Shown here: positions 35,757-43,864 of the stretch, piece by piece | Layout: each line of letters begins with the position of its first letter | Numbering within the stretch: the first letter of the stretch is position 1 | NCBI RefSeq assembly: GCF_025655475.1 | Contig: NZ_JAHTIK010000001.1 | Location: 6,004,437 to 6,068,436, forward strand | Reading direction: 5' to 3' | DNA length: 64,000 bases | Source of the DNA: Kitasatospora sp. DSM 101779 | GTDB lineage: Bacteria > Actinomycetota > Actinomycetes > Streptomycetales > Streptomycetaceae | Position numbers and translations under genes: made by a program | The notes under the pieces: generated by a model | The model's database searches: none | Told to the model about the DNA's origin: nothing | The model's input: only the letters and a program-made list of their open reading frames with translations

Positions 35757-35800
35757 GAGGGCGCCCCCACTGTGACCAAGGTCACGGCGGGGGCGCCCTC
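35757..35800. terminator. Strong terminator hairpin after divIVA
   Basis: GAGGGCGCCCCC (35757-35768) and GGGGGCGCCCTC (35789-35800) pair over 12 bases, and the loop contains a second stem GTGACC-AA-GGTCAC. It lies 14 bases past the divIVA stop and is symmetric, so it can also act for ileS read-through. Confidence 0.85.
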
Positions 35801-35883
35801 GTCTGTCCGGGAGCCCCCTCGGGGGCGCGGGGGACCGCGCAATGGGGATGCGGGCTCCTTTGCGAGCGCGGCCGGCGACAAAC

Positions 35884-35951
35884 AGGGGCGCGGGGAACTG
35901 CGCGATTCGGAAGGAAGCCCGCATCCGAATTGCGCAGTTCCCCGCGCCCCT
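35884..35951. repeat. REP-like perfect inverted repeat between divIVA and ileS
   Basis: AGGGGCGCGGGGAACTGCGC (35884-35903) and its exact reverse complement (35932-35951), extended inward by ATTCGG/CCGAAT, giving a stem of about 27 pairs with one G-T. It ends 31 bases before the ileS stop. A diverged unpaired copy (GGGGGCGCGGGGGACCGCGC) precedes it at 35821. Same family as 3049 and 7829. Confidence 0.8.
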
Positions 35952-35982
35952 CCTGGTTGACCCGTCGAGTCGGGTGGACCCG

Positions 35983-38900
35983 TCAGGCCTTGCGGAGCTG
36001 GAAGGCGAGGCCGAGGGAGTCGTCGGTGAAGCTCTCGGATTCCCAGTCGGCGGCGCCGGCCGCGAAGTCCACGGCGAGGACCTCGTCGGCGACGAGGGGG
36101 CCGTGCTCGGCGATGGCCTCGGCGGTCTCCTCGGTGGTGGCGCGCCAGCGCAGGACGATCCGGTCGGCGACGTCCAGGCCGGAGTTCTTCCGGGCCTCCT
36201 GGATCTGGCGGATGGCGTCGCGGGCGATGCCGAGCCGCTTCAGCTCCGGGGTGATCGCGAGGTCCAGGGCGACGGTCGCGCCGGACTCGTTGGCGACGGC
36301 CCAGCCCTCCCGCGGGGTCTCGGTGATGATCACCTCGTCCGGCGAGAGCTCGATCCGCTCGCCGTTCAGCTCGACCCCGGTGGTGCCGGAGGCGCGCAGT
36401 TCGGCGGCGAGGACGGCGGCGTCCGCCGCGGCGACCGCCTTGGCGACGTCCTGGACGCCCTTGCCGAACCGCTTGCCGAGGGCCCGGAAGTTGGCCTTGG
36501 CGGTGGTGTCGACGAGCGAGGCGCCGACGCCGGCCAGCGACTCCAGGGTGGAGACGTTGAGCTCCTCGGCGATCTGCGCCCGCAGGTCGGCGGGGAGTTC
36601 GTCCCAGCCCTGCGCGGCGATCAGTGCGCGGGAGAGCGGCTGACGGGTCTTCACCCCGGACTCGGCGCGGGTGGCCCGGCCGAGCTCGACGAGGCGCCGT
36701 ACCAGCGCCATGTTCCGCGAGAGGTCGGTGTCGACGAGGGTCTCGTCGGAGGTCGGCCAGGTCGCGAGGTGGACGGAGGACGGGGCGCCCGGGGTGACCG
36801 GGACGACCAGGTCCTGCCAGACCCGCTCGGTGATGAACGGGGTGAGCGGGGCCATCAGCCGGGTGACGGTCTCCAGTGCCTCGTGCAGGGTGGCGAGCGC
36901 GGCGGCGTCGCCCTGCCAGAAGCGGCGGCGGCCGCGGCGGACGTACCAGTTGGAGAGGTCGTCGACGAACGCGGACAGCAGCTTGCCGGCCCGCTGGGTG
37001 TCGTAGGCCTCCAGGGCGAGGTCGACCTCGCGGACGAGCGTGTTGAGCTCGGAGAGCACCCACTTGTCGAGTTGCGGCCGCATCGCCGGCGCCGGGTCGG
37101 CGGCGGAGGGCGCCCAGTCGGCGGTGCGCGCGTACAGGGCCTGGAAGGCGACGGTGTTCCAGTAGGTCAGCAGGGTCTTGCGGACGACCTCCTGGATGGT
37201 GCCGTGGCCGACGCGGCGCGCGGACCAGGGCGAGCCGCCCGCGGCCATGAACCAGCGGACGGCGTCGGCACCGTGCTGGTCCATCAGCGGGATCGGCTGG
37301 AGGATGTTGCCCAGGTGCTTGGACATCTTCCGGCCGTCCTCGGCGAGGATGTGGCCGAGGCAGACCACGTTCTCGTAGGAGGACTTGTCGAAGACCAGGG
37401 TGCCGACGGCCATCAGCGTGTAGAACCAGCCGCGGGTCTGGTCGATCGCCTCGGAGATGAACTGCGCCGGGTAGCGCTTCTCGAAGAGCTCCTTGTTGCG
37501 GTACGGGTAGCCGTACTGCGCGAAGGGCATGGAGCCCGAGTCGTACCAGGCGTCGATGACCTCGGGGACGCGCACGGCGGTGCCGGAGCACTGCGGGCAG
37601 CGATACGTCACGTCGTCGATGAACGGCCGGTGGGGGTCGAGGCCGCTCTGGTCGGTGCCGGTGAGCTCGGAGAGCTCGGCGAGCGAGCCGACGCAGGTGA
37701 GGTGGCCCTCGTCGCAGCGCCAGATCGGCAGCGGGGTGCCCCAGTAGCGGTTGCGGGAGAGCGCCCAGTCGATGTTGTTGTTCAGCCAGTCGCCGAAGCG
37801 GCCGTGCTTGACGTTCTCGGGGAACCAGTTGGTGTTCTCGTTCTCCCGGAGCAGGGCGTCCTTGACCGCGGTGGTGCGGATGTACCAGGACGGCTGCGCG
37901 TAGTACAGCAGTGCGGTGTGGCAGCGCCAGCAGTGCGGGTAGCTGTGCTCGTACGGCAGGTGGCGGAAGAGCAGGCCGCGGGCCTGCAGGTCGGCGACGA
38001 GGGTCTCGTCGGCCTTCTTGAAGAAGACGCCGCCGACCAGCGGTACGTCCGCGGCGAAGGTGCCGTCGGCCTCGACCGGGTTGACCACGGGCAGGCCGTA
38101 GCGGCGGCAGACCGCGAGGTCGTCGGCGCCGAACGCGGGGGACTGGTGGACGATGCCGGTGCCGTCCTCGGTGGTGACGTAGTCGGCGTTCACCACGAAG
38201 TGCGCGTTCTCGATCTCGACCAGCTGGAACGGCCGGTCGTACGTCCAGCGCTCCATCTCGGCGCCGGTGAAGCTCTGCCCGGTGGTCTCCCAGCCCTCGC
38301 CGAGGGCCTTGGCGACCAGCGGCTCGGCGACGACCAGCTTCTCGGTGCCGTCGGTGGCCACCACGTAGGTGACCTCGGGGTGCACGGCGGCGGCGGTGTT
38401 GGAGACCAGCGTCCAGGGGGTGGTCGTCCAGACCAGCAGCGCGGCCTCGCCGGCCAGCGGGCCGGAGGTCAGCGGGAAGCGGACGTAGACCGAGGGGTCG
38501 ACGACGGTCTCGTAGCCCTGGGCCAGCTCGTGGTCGGACAGGCCGGTGCCGCAGCGCGGGCACCAGGGGGCGACCCGGTGGTCCTGGACCAGCAGGTCCT
38601 TGTCGAAGATCTGCTTGAGGGACCACCAGACCGACTCGACGTAGGAGGGGTCCATCGTCCGGTAGGCCTCGTCGAGGTCGACCCAGTAGCCCATCCGCTC
38701 GGTGAGCTTGACGAACTCGTCGGTGTGCCGGGTGACCGACTCGCGGCACTTGGCGTTGAACTCGGCGATGCCGTACGCCTCGATGTCCTGCTTGCCGGAG
38801 AAGCCGAGCTCCTTCTCGACGGCGAGCTCGACCGGCAGGCCGTGGCAGTCCCAGCCGGCCTTGCGGGCGACGTGGTAGCCCTTCATCGTCCGGTAGCGGG

Positions 38901-39111
38901 GGAAGACGTCCTTGAAGACGCGGGCCTCGATGTGGTGGGCGCCGGGCATACCGTTGGCGGTCGGCGGGCCCTCGTAGAACACCCACTCCGGGCGGCCCTC
39001 GGACTGCTCCAGGCTGCGCTGGAAGATCTTGTTGTCCTGCCAGAACGACAGGATGCCGTGCTCGACCGCAGGCAGGTCGACCTGCGCGGGGACGGGGTTG
39101 TAGGTGCTCAT
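35983..39111 (-). CDS. ileS: Isoleucyl-tRNA synthetase, IleRS2 type with GxHH motif
   Basis: A 1042-aa class I synthetase charging tRNA-Ile, of the long eukaryote-like type (IleRS2), which lacks the C-terminal zinc domain of short bacterial IleRS. The first signature is not HxGH: P-P-T-A-N-G-M-P-G57-A-H59-H60 has Gly at position 1 and His at 3. This swapped G-x-H-H form has been reported in IleRS2 enzymes with very high mupirocin resistance. K595-M-S-K598 is the second signature. A CP1 editing domain lies between them. The ATG at 39111 is 12 bases after a CGGAGG ribosome site in a T-box leader, supporting tRNA-dependent translational control. Confidence 0.96.
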   Translation of the reverse strand: MSTYNPVPAQVDLPAVEHGILSFWQDNKIFQRSLEQSEGRPEWVFYEGPPTANGMPGAHHIEARVFKDVFPRYRTMKGYHVARKAGWDCHGLPVELAVEKELGFSGKQDIEAYGIAEFNAKCRESVTRHTDEFVKLTERMGYWVDLDEAYRTMDPSYVESVWWSLKQIFDKDLLVQDHRVAPWCPRCGTGLSDHELAQGYETVVDPSVYVRFPLTSGPLAGEAALLVWTTTPWTLVSNTAAAVHPEVTYVVATDGTEKLVVAEPLVAKALGEGWETTGQSFTGAEMERWTYDRPFQLVEIENAHFVVNADYVTTEDGTGIVHQSPAFGADDLAVCRRYGLPVVNPVEADGTFAADVPLVGGVFFKKADETLVADLQARGLLFRHLPYEHSYPHCWRCHTALLYYAQPSWYIRTTAVKDALLRENENTNWFPENVKHGRFGDWLNNNIDWALSRNRYWGTPLPIWRCDEGHLTCVGSLAELSELTGTDQSGLDPHRPFIDDVTYRCPQCSGTAVRVPEVIDAWYDSGSMPFAQYGYPYRNKELFEKRYPAQFISEAIDQTRGWFYTLMAVGTLVFDKSSYENVVCLGHILAEDGRKMSKHLGNILQPIPLMDQHGADAVRWFMAAGGSPWSARRVGHGTIQEVVRKTLLTYWNTVAFQALYARTADWAPSAADPAPAMRPQLDKWVLSELNTLVREVDLALEAYDTQRAGKLLSAFVDDLSNWYVRRGRRRFWQGDAAALATLHEALETVTRLMAPLTPFITERVWQDLVVPVTPGAPSSVHLATWPTSDETLVDTDLSRNMALVRRLVELGRATRAESGVKTRQPLSRALIAAQGWDELPADLRAQIAEELNVSTLESLAGVGASLVDTTAKANFRALGKRFGKGVQDVAKAVAAADAAVLAAELRASGTTGVELNGERIELSPDEVIITETPREGWAVANESGATVALDLAITPELKRLGIARDAIRQIQEARKNSGLDVADRIVLRWRATTEETAEAIAEHGPLVADEVLAVDFAAGAADWESESFTDDSLGLAFQLRKA

Positions 39112-39402
39112 CGCTGGCGTCTACCTCCGACGGATGCGTGGACTGGCTCCGACGGAGGGACGAGACGGCAGGCCGTCCCGCGGTACCACCCTCCTTGGCC
39201 GCGGCCGGATTGGCCCGCGACCCTCTTGTTTGGGTCTGCTGCCGGTTCTACTGGGCCTCCCGAGCTGGTCGGACGGCCGTTCTTCCGGCGGCTCCGGGGT
39301 GATCTTCGCGCCGTGCACACCCCCGGGCTCGCACCGTCCCCGGGTCGCTGGTGGCTGCGTACAGCGGTACTCGTCCCATCTGCGCCTTGCCAGGCCAGTG
39401 TA
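39112..39402 (-). promoter_or_regulatory. T-box riboswitch of ileS, translational type, with promoter
   Basis: On the minus strand the T-box core AGGGTGGTACCGCGG lies at 39192-39178. An ATC codon in GAAGATCACCCC (39303-39301) is a fitting isoleucine specifier. Downstream, CCTCCG (39158-39153) can pair with the ribosome site CGGAGG (39129-39124), forming a sequestrator that uncharged tRNA-Ile would relieve. A TACACT -10 (39402-39397) gives a leader of about 280 bases. No U-tract terminator is visible, as in actinobacterial ileS T-boxes. Confidence 0.88.
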
Positions 39403-39567
39403 TCGGCCGTGGCAAACCGGTTGCGGCACCTGTACCGCGCGGGGCGGGCCGCCGTCGGCCGGTGGCGATTAGCCGGTGGCGATCTGGGCACAACAGGGTC
39501 AGCACCCGGGCACCGGCGGCGGCAGAGGCTGCCCGAGTGGGATCGGATCTGACGCCGGTATGTCATG

Positions 39568-39596
39568 TTGTGACCGGATTCGATGAGGTTTATCTT
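39568..39596 (+). promoter_or_regulatory. Promoter of the TraR/DksA-like gene
   Basis: TTGTGA (39568-39573), a 17-base spacer and TATCTT (39591-39596). Start would be near 39603. Confidence 0.6.
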
Positions 39597-39608
39597 TCCG
39601 GCACCAGA

Positions 39609-39629
39609 AACCGCCGGGAACCGGCGGTT
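39609..39629 (+). promoter_or_regulatory. 5'-leader hairpin of the TraR/DksA-like gene
   Basis: AACCGCCGG-GAA-CCGGCGGTT, a perfect 9-bp stem with a 3-base loop just downstream of the promoter start. It may stabilise the mRNA or bind a regulator. It ends 29 bases before the ATG. Confidence 0.5.
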
Positions 39630-39658
39630 CGCATCATTCGTAAATGAGGTCGAAAGCC

Positions 39659-40246
39659 ATGGCTGAGAGAGCAACTGGCACGCGTACCGCCACCAAGCGG
39701 ACGCGGGAGGCTGTGGCAGGCGACCCAGGGGAGGGGACCGTGAGCACTGCACGGCGTAAGACCAGCACCACCACCGGCCGGGCGGCGTCCAGCCGCACCC
39801 ATGTTCCGGCGGGCTCCGGCGCCCGGAGCGGCGGAGCCGAGTCGGTGGACCCGGCCGAGCTGCCCGTCCGCCCCGGCGAGGACGCCTGGACGTCGGCCGA
39901 GGTGGCCGAGCTGCACGCCGAGCTCAACACCGACCTGGAGCGCCTGCGCGCCGAGATCGAGGCCTCCGAGGCCGCGATCACCGGCCTGATGCGCGACTCC
40001 AACGACGGTGCGGGCGACGACCAGGTCGACGCCGGCACCAAGAACATCAACCGCGAGAGCGAGCTCGCCCTCGCCAACAACGCCCGCGACAGCCTCGCCC
40101 AGACCGAGCGGGCGCTCGCCCGCCTGGAGGGCGTCGGCTTCGGCATCTGCGAGTCCTGCGGCCAGCCGATCGGCAAGGCCCGGCTCCAGGCCTTCCCGCG
40201 GGCGACGCTCTGCGTCAGCTGCAAGGCCAAGCAGGAGCGCAGGTAG
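39659..40246 (+). CDS. TraR/DksA C4 zinc-finger protein
   Basis: A 195-aa DksA/TraR-type protein. The C-terminal zinc ribbon has four cysteines, C164-x2-C167 and C185-x2-C188, and a helical hairpin precedes it (residues 85-155). The N-terminal 60 residues are basic and Ser/Thr/Ala-rich. DksA-like proteins enter the RNA polymerase secondary channel and modulate transcription with (p)ppGpp; whether this one does so is inferred. ATG 39659 (after GAGGTCGAAAGCC) is preferred to the in-frame ATG at 39644. Confidence 0.88.
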   Translation: MAERATGTRTATKRTREAVAGDPGEGTVSTARRKTSTTTGRAASSRTHVPAGSGARSGGAESVDPAELPVRPGEDAWTSAEVAELHAELNTDLERLRAEIEASEAAITGLMRDSNDGAGDDQVDAGTKNINRESELALANNARDSLAQTERALARLEGVGFGICESCGQPIGKARLQAFPRATLCVSCKAKQERR

Positions 40247-40347
40247 GGCCCGTCCGGGGTGGCGGGGAACGGGCGGTCCGGCCGCCGAGTGCCGTACGCT
40301 CGTCCCCGTAACCCCGGCCCAGGTCGGCCCGCCTCGGGCCGGTCCTC

Positions 40348-41061
40348 TTGTACACGGCAGCGGAGCGGATCATCAGCACTCCAGGTTCCCCCCAGACGCA
40401 GGACGAAGCCGTCCCCACCGCACGCGTGCCGCACGAGCCGGAGACCGCCGTGGACGAGTCCGCCTCCGAGCCCGGCACCGCCGCGGCCGGAGCCACCGCG
40501 GCGAGCGGTGCCCGGAGCGTCCGCCGCCGCCGGATCGGCGTGCTGCTGGCCGTCGCGCTGCTGGCCTACCTGATCGACCTCGGCAGCAAGCTGCTGGTCG
40601 TCGCCCGGCTGGAGGGCCGCCGGCCGATCGAGGTCATCGGCGACGTCATGACCTTCCAGGTGATCCGCAACCCTGGTGCCGCCTTCGGCATGGGCCAGGC
40701 GATGACGGTGGTCTTCACCGCCATCGCGGCCGCCGTGATCGTGGTGATCTGGCGGATCGCCCGCCGCCTCCACAGCCTGCCCTGGGCGATCGCGCTCGGC
40801 CTGCTGCTCGGCGGCGCCCTCGGCAACCTCACCGACCGGCTGTTCCGCTCGCCCGGCGTGTTCCGCGGCCACGTGGTGGACTTCATCTCCGTCCAGCACT
40901 TCGCGGTCTTCAACCTGGCCGACTCGGCGATCGTCTGCGGCGGCATCCTCGTGGTGCTGCTGTCCTTCCGCGGCTCCAACCCGGACGGCACCACCCACCA
41001 GAGCGCCAGGCAGACCGCCGCGCAGGACGGCGGAGAGGGCACCGGCGACCGCGCGGAGTGA
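40348..41061 (+). CDS. lspA: Prolipoprotein signal peptidase LspA (TTG start)
   Basis: A 237-aa aspartic membrane peptidase that removes signal peptides from lipoproteins. The catalytic aspartates are D163 in G-N-L-T-D-R and D192 in F-N-L-A-D-S; N-P-G-A-A-F-G is the third family motif. It has four membrane helices and a disordered N-terminus of about 60 residues. The start is uncertain: TTG 40348 opens Y-T-A-A-E-R-I-I, similar to the N-terminus of streptomycete LspA as I recall it. An internal GTG around 40426 is a shorter alternative. Confidence 0.9.
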   Translation: MYTAAERIISTPGSPQTQDEAVPTARVPHEPETAVDESASEPGTAAAGATAASGARSVRRRRIGVLLAVALLAYLIDLGSKLLVVARLEGRRPIEVIGDVMTFQVIRNPGAAFGMGQAMTVVFTAIAAAVIVVIWRIARRLHSLPWAIALGLLLGGALGNLTDRLFRSPGVFRGHVVDFISVQHFAVFNLADSAIVCGGILVVLLSFRGSNPDGTTHQSARQTAAQDGGEGTGDRAE

Positions 41062-41158
41062 CCGCGGCCGTGTGAGAGCCCGACAACGACGCCCTGCAGG
41101 CCCCGCGCCCGCAGGGCGGACCGCGTCCGGGACGGTCGGGCAGCCCCCCGCCGTCCGG

Positions 41159-41164
41159 CATACT
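41159..41164 (+). promoter_or_regulatory. -10 element of the rluD-like gene
   Basis: CATACT, ending 7 bases before the GTG at 41172, consistent with a leaderless transcript. Confidence 0.4.
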
Positions 41165-41171
41165 CGTACGA

Positions 41172-42110
41172 GTGAGTATCGCAGCGCAGACCCGCAGCCT
41201 TCCCGTACCCGACGGCCTGGAGGGCGAGCGACTCGACGCCGCCCTGGCCCGGATGTTCGGCTTCTCCCGGACGAAGGCCGCCGAACTGGCGGCCGAGGGC
41301 AAGGTGACGCTCGACGGCTCCGTCGCCGGCAAGTCCGACCGGGTCACCGCGGGCTCCTGGCTGGAGGTCGAGATCCCGGCCCCGGCCGCCCCCGTGCAGA
41401 TCGTCGCCGAGCACGTCGAGGGCATGCGCATCGTCCACGACGACGACGACATCGTCCTCGTCGACAAGCCGGTCGGCGTCGCCGCGCACCCCAGCCCCGG
41501 CTGGACCGGCCCCACCGTCATCGGCGGGCTCGCCGCGGCCGGCTACCGCATCTCCACCTCCGGCGCCGCGGAGCGCCAGGGCATCGTGCACCGCCTCGAC
41601 GTCGGCACCTCAGGCCTCATGGTCGTCGCCAAGTCCGAGCGCGCCTACGCCGACCTCAAGCGGCAGTTCCACGACCGGGTCACCGAGAAGCGGTACAACG
41701 CACTCGTCCAGGGCCACCCCGACCCGCTCACCGGCACCGTCGACGCCCCGATCGGCCGCCACCCCAGCAGCGACTGGAAGTGGGCCGTCACCCGCGACGG
41801 CAAGCCCTCGGTCACCCACTACGACCTCATCGAGGCCTACCGCGCCGCCTCCCTGCTCGACATCAAGCTGGAGACCGGCCGCACCCACCAGATCCGGGTG
41901 CACATGTCCGCGCTGCGCCACCCCTGCGTCGGCGACCTGACCTACGGCGCCGACCCGACCCTCGCCAAGCGCCTCGGCATCACCCGCCAGTGGCTGCACG
42001 CCGTCCAGCTCGGCTTCGAGCACCCTGCCGACGGCCGGTGGGTGGAGTTCCGCAGCGAGTACCCCGCCGACCTGCAGAAGGCCCTGGACATCATCGCCGC
42101 GGAGAGCTGA
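41172..42110 (+). CDS. RluA/RluD-family pseudouridine synthase
   Basis: A 312-aa rRNA/tRNA pseudouridine synthase with an N-terminal S4 RNA-binding domain (about residues 20-85) and the catalytic core. The catalytic aspartate is D143 in H-R-L-D-V-G-T-S-G-L. R-x-H-Q-I-R-V-H-M is the C-terminal motif. The closest functional type is RluD (23S rRNA), but the exact target cannot be fixed from the sequence. It follows lspA by 110 bases, as in many bacteria, and is followed by a GNAT gene one base after its stop. Confidence 0.93.
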   Translation: MSIAAQTRSLPVPDGLEGERLDAALARMFGFSRTKAAELAAEGKVTLDGSVAGKSDRVTAGSWLEVEIPAPAAPVQIVAEHVEGMRIVHDDDDIVLVDKPVGVAAHPSPGWTGPTVIGGLAAAGYRISTSGAAERQGIVHRLDVGTSGLMVVAKSERAYADLKRQFHDRVTEKRYNALVQGHPDPLTGTVDAPIGRHPSSDWKWAVTRDGKPSVTHYDLIEAYRAASLLDIKLETGRTHQIRVHMSALRHPCVGDLTYGADPTLAKRLGITRQWLHAVQLGFEHPADGRWVEFRSEYPADLQKALDIIAAES

Positions 42111-42111
42111 C

Positions 42112-42591
42112 ATGGCCGATGCGACCGTCCGGCCCGCCGTCGAGATCCGGATCGCGACGAGCGAGGCCGACCTCGCCCAGGTGCGGCTCGTCCGCCGCGA
42201 GGTCTTCGTCGAGGAGCAGGACGTCCCCGAGGAGCTCGAGTACGACGACCTCGACGCCACCTCGGTGCACCTGCTCGCCGTCGCCCCCGACGGCACCGGC
42301 CTCGGCACCGGCCGCCTGATCCACGGCGTCGACGCCCTGAAGCTCACCGGCATCGAGGGCCGTGTCCTGCTCGGCCGCCTCGCGGTGCGCAAGCCCGCCC
42401 GCGGCACCGGCCTCGGCGCCGACCTCGTCCGCGCCATCGAGCGGGCCGGGCGCGAGCGCGGCGCCCGCGAACTCGAACTGCACGCCCAGGTCCAGGCCCT
42501 CGGTTTCTACGAGCGCCTCGGCTACACCGCCGAGGGCCCGGTCTACGAGGACGCCGGCATCCCGCACCGCACGATGGTCCGGGTGTTCTGA
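42112..42591 (+). CDS. GNAT-family acetyltransferase, ElaA-like
   Basis: A 159-aa GNAT protein. The fold starts at V-E-I-R-I-A, V-R-R-E-V-F-V-E-E-Q is typical of ElaA-like members, and R-L-A-V-R-K-P-A-R-G-T-G-L-G is the acetyl-CoA-binding motif A. The C-terminal A-L-G-F-Y-E-R-L-G-Y is motif B. The ATG follows the rluD stop by one base, so it is translationally coupled. Acceptor unknown. Confidence 0.9.
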   Translation: MADATVRPAVEIRIATSEADLAQVRLVRREVFVEEQDVPEELEYDDLDATSVHLLAVAPDGTGLGTGRLIHGVDALKLTGIEGRVLLGRLAVRKPARGTGLGADLVRAIERAGRERGARELELHAQVQALGFYERLGYTAEGPVYEDAGIPHRTMVRVF

Positions 42592-42623
42592 CCGCCGCCC
42601 TTCCCGCGTGACCCGCCGGCCAC

Positions 42624-42629
42624 TACGCT
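42624..42629 (+). promoter_or_regulatory. -10 element for the small exported protein gene
   Basis: TACGCT ending 7 bases before the GTG at 42637; leaderless spacing. Confidence 0.4.
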
Positions 42630-42636
42630 CCCGCCC

Positions 42637-43143
42637 GTGAACGATCTTCGGGCGGGAGCGTCGCTCGTCCTCGGCGGACTCGTGCTCGCCGCGCTCGTCG
42701 TCGGCGGCGGGTACTGGGCGCTCGACGGCGGCCTGTACGGCTGCACCTTCGCCGACCGCCGCCTGCAGGAACCGATGGCCGCCGAAGTGCGGGCACTCGG
42801 GGCGCAGCAGGACGCGCAGGCCGACGGCGAGCCGTTCGCCGGCTGTGACGACGACGACCGCTTCGCGTTCTACGGGCAGGGGTACGACGAGCCCGCCCGG
42901 CGGGCGGACGTCGTCGCCCACTACCGCGCCGCCGCCGCGCGGAACGGCTGGCAGCCCGCCCCGCCCGACCCGGACGAACCGGCCTGGCACACCGACCCCG
43001 GCGGCGAACGGATCGGGCTCTGCTTCACCAAGCAGGTCGACGGCGCCACCGCCCACCTCGCGGTGGCCTGGGCCTTCGCCGGCGAGCAGGGCTACACCGT
43101 CGAGGCCCGCGCCAGCCGCACCGGCGGCGCCTGGTGCGCCTGA
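42637..43143 (+). CDS. Small membrane-anchored or secreted protein
   Basis: A 168-aa protein not assigned to a function. Residues 10-32 are a signal anchor (L-V-L-G-G-L-V-L-A-A-L-V-V-G-G-G-Y-W-A). The outer part has four cysteines (in Y-G-C-T-F, A-G-C-D-D, L-C-F-T and W-C-A), which could form two disulfides. The acidic D-D-D-D-R-F and W-H-T-D-P-G-G-E-R motifs are unremarkable. The GTG 42637 is 7 bases after TACGCT. It overlaps no other gene. Confidence 0.75.
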   Translation: MNDLRAGASLVLGGLVLAALVVGGGYWALDGGLYGCTFADRRLQEPMAAEVRALGAQQDAQADGEPFAGCDDDDRFAFYGQGYDEPARRADVVAHYRAAAARNGWQPAPPDPDEPAWHTDPGGERIGLCFTKQVDGATAHLAVAWAFAGEQGYTVEARASRTGGAWCA

Positions 43144-43223
43144 CCGCCGGCTGACTCCGGCCGGGCTCCCGTTGCGTCGGCGGCGTGTGGTTCGAACCGG
43201 CGGACCGGGGTAGGCGCGCCCCC

Positions 43224-43835
43224 GTGAGCGAGGCTGTGGAGACGGCGGCCCGCCTGCTGCGCGAGCGCGGGCAGACCTACGCGCGGGAGGCCGGGATCAC
43301 CCTGCGTGACAAGCCTGCGCCGCTCTACCAGCTGCTGGTGCTGACCGTGCTCTGCTCCACGCGGATCCACGCCGACATCGCGACCGCCGCCGCCCGCGAA
43401 CTCTTCCGGGCCGGCCTGCGCACCCCGAGGGCCATGGCCGCCTCCGACTGGCAGGACCGGGTCGACGCCCTCGGCCGCGCCCACTACGTCCGCTACGACG
43501 AGAGCACTGCCACCGCCCTCGGCCGCGGCGCCGAGCTGCTCCTCGACCGGTGGCGCGGAGACCTGCGCCGACTGCGCGGCGAGGCCGGCGGCGACCCCGC
43601 CGAGATGCACCGGCTGCTCCAGGAGTTCCCCCGGATCGGGCCGGTCGGCGCGGACATCTTCTGCCGCGAGGCCCAGGGCATCTGGCCGGAGCTCCGTCCG
43701 TCCTTCGACCGCCGGGCGCGGGACGCCGCCGCCTCGCTCGGCCTGCCGAGCGACGGCGACTCCCTGGGCGCCCTGGTGCCGGGACCCGAGCTGCCCGCGC
43801 TGGCCGCCGCGCTGGTACGGGTCGAGCTCTCCTGA
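43224..43835 (+). CDS. HhH-GPD-like (endonuclease III-type) protein
   Basis: A 203-aa helical protein resembling the endonuclease III/HhH-GPD superfamily. The helix-hairpin-helix is E-F-P-R-I-G-P-V-G-A-D-I-F near residue 135. A conserved substrate-pocket-like stretch, L-C-S-T-R-I, is at about residues 43-48. The usual Lys and the iron-sulfur Cys cluster of Nth are not obvious, so I do not claim glycosylase activity. GTG 43224 is 7 bases after TAGGCG and leaderless-like; an ATG at 43185 is a weaker alternative. Convergent with the next gene, 29 bases apart. Confidence 0.7.
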   Translation: MSEAVETAARLLRERGQTYAREAGITLRDKPAPLYQLLVLTVLCSTRIHADIATAAARELFRAGLRTPRAMAASDWQDRVDALGRAHYVRYDESTATALGRGAELLLDRWRGDLRRLRGEAGGDPAEMHRLLQEFPRIGPVGADIFCREAQGIWPELRPSFDRRARDAAASLGLPSDGDSLGALVPGPELPALAAALVRVELS

Positions 43836-43864
43836 GCGCGCGTCCCCCCGGTGCCTCCGACCGG

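Noticed and set aside
35842..39552. Plus-strand open frame of 1236 codons opposite ileS
   Set aside because: Pure antisense shadow of a clear IleRS; it also runs through the terminator, REP repeat and T-box.
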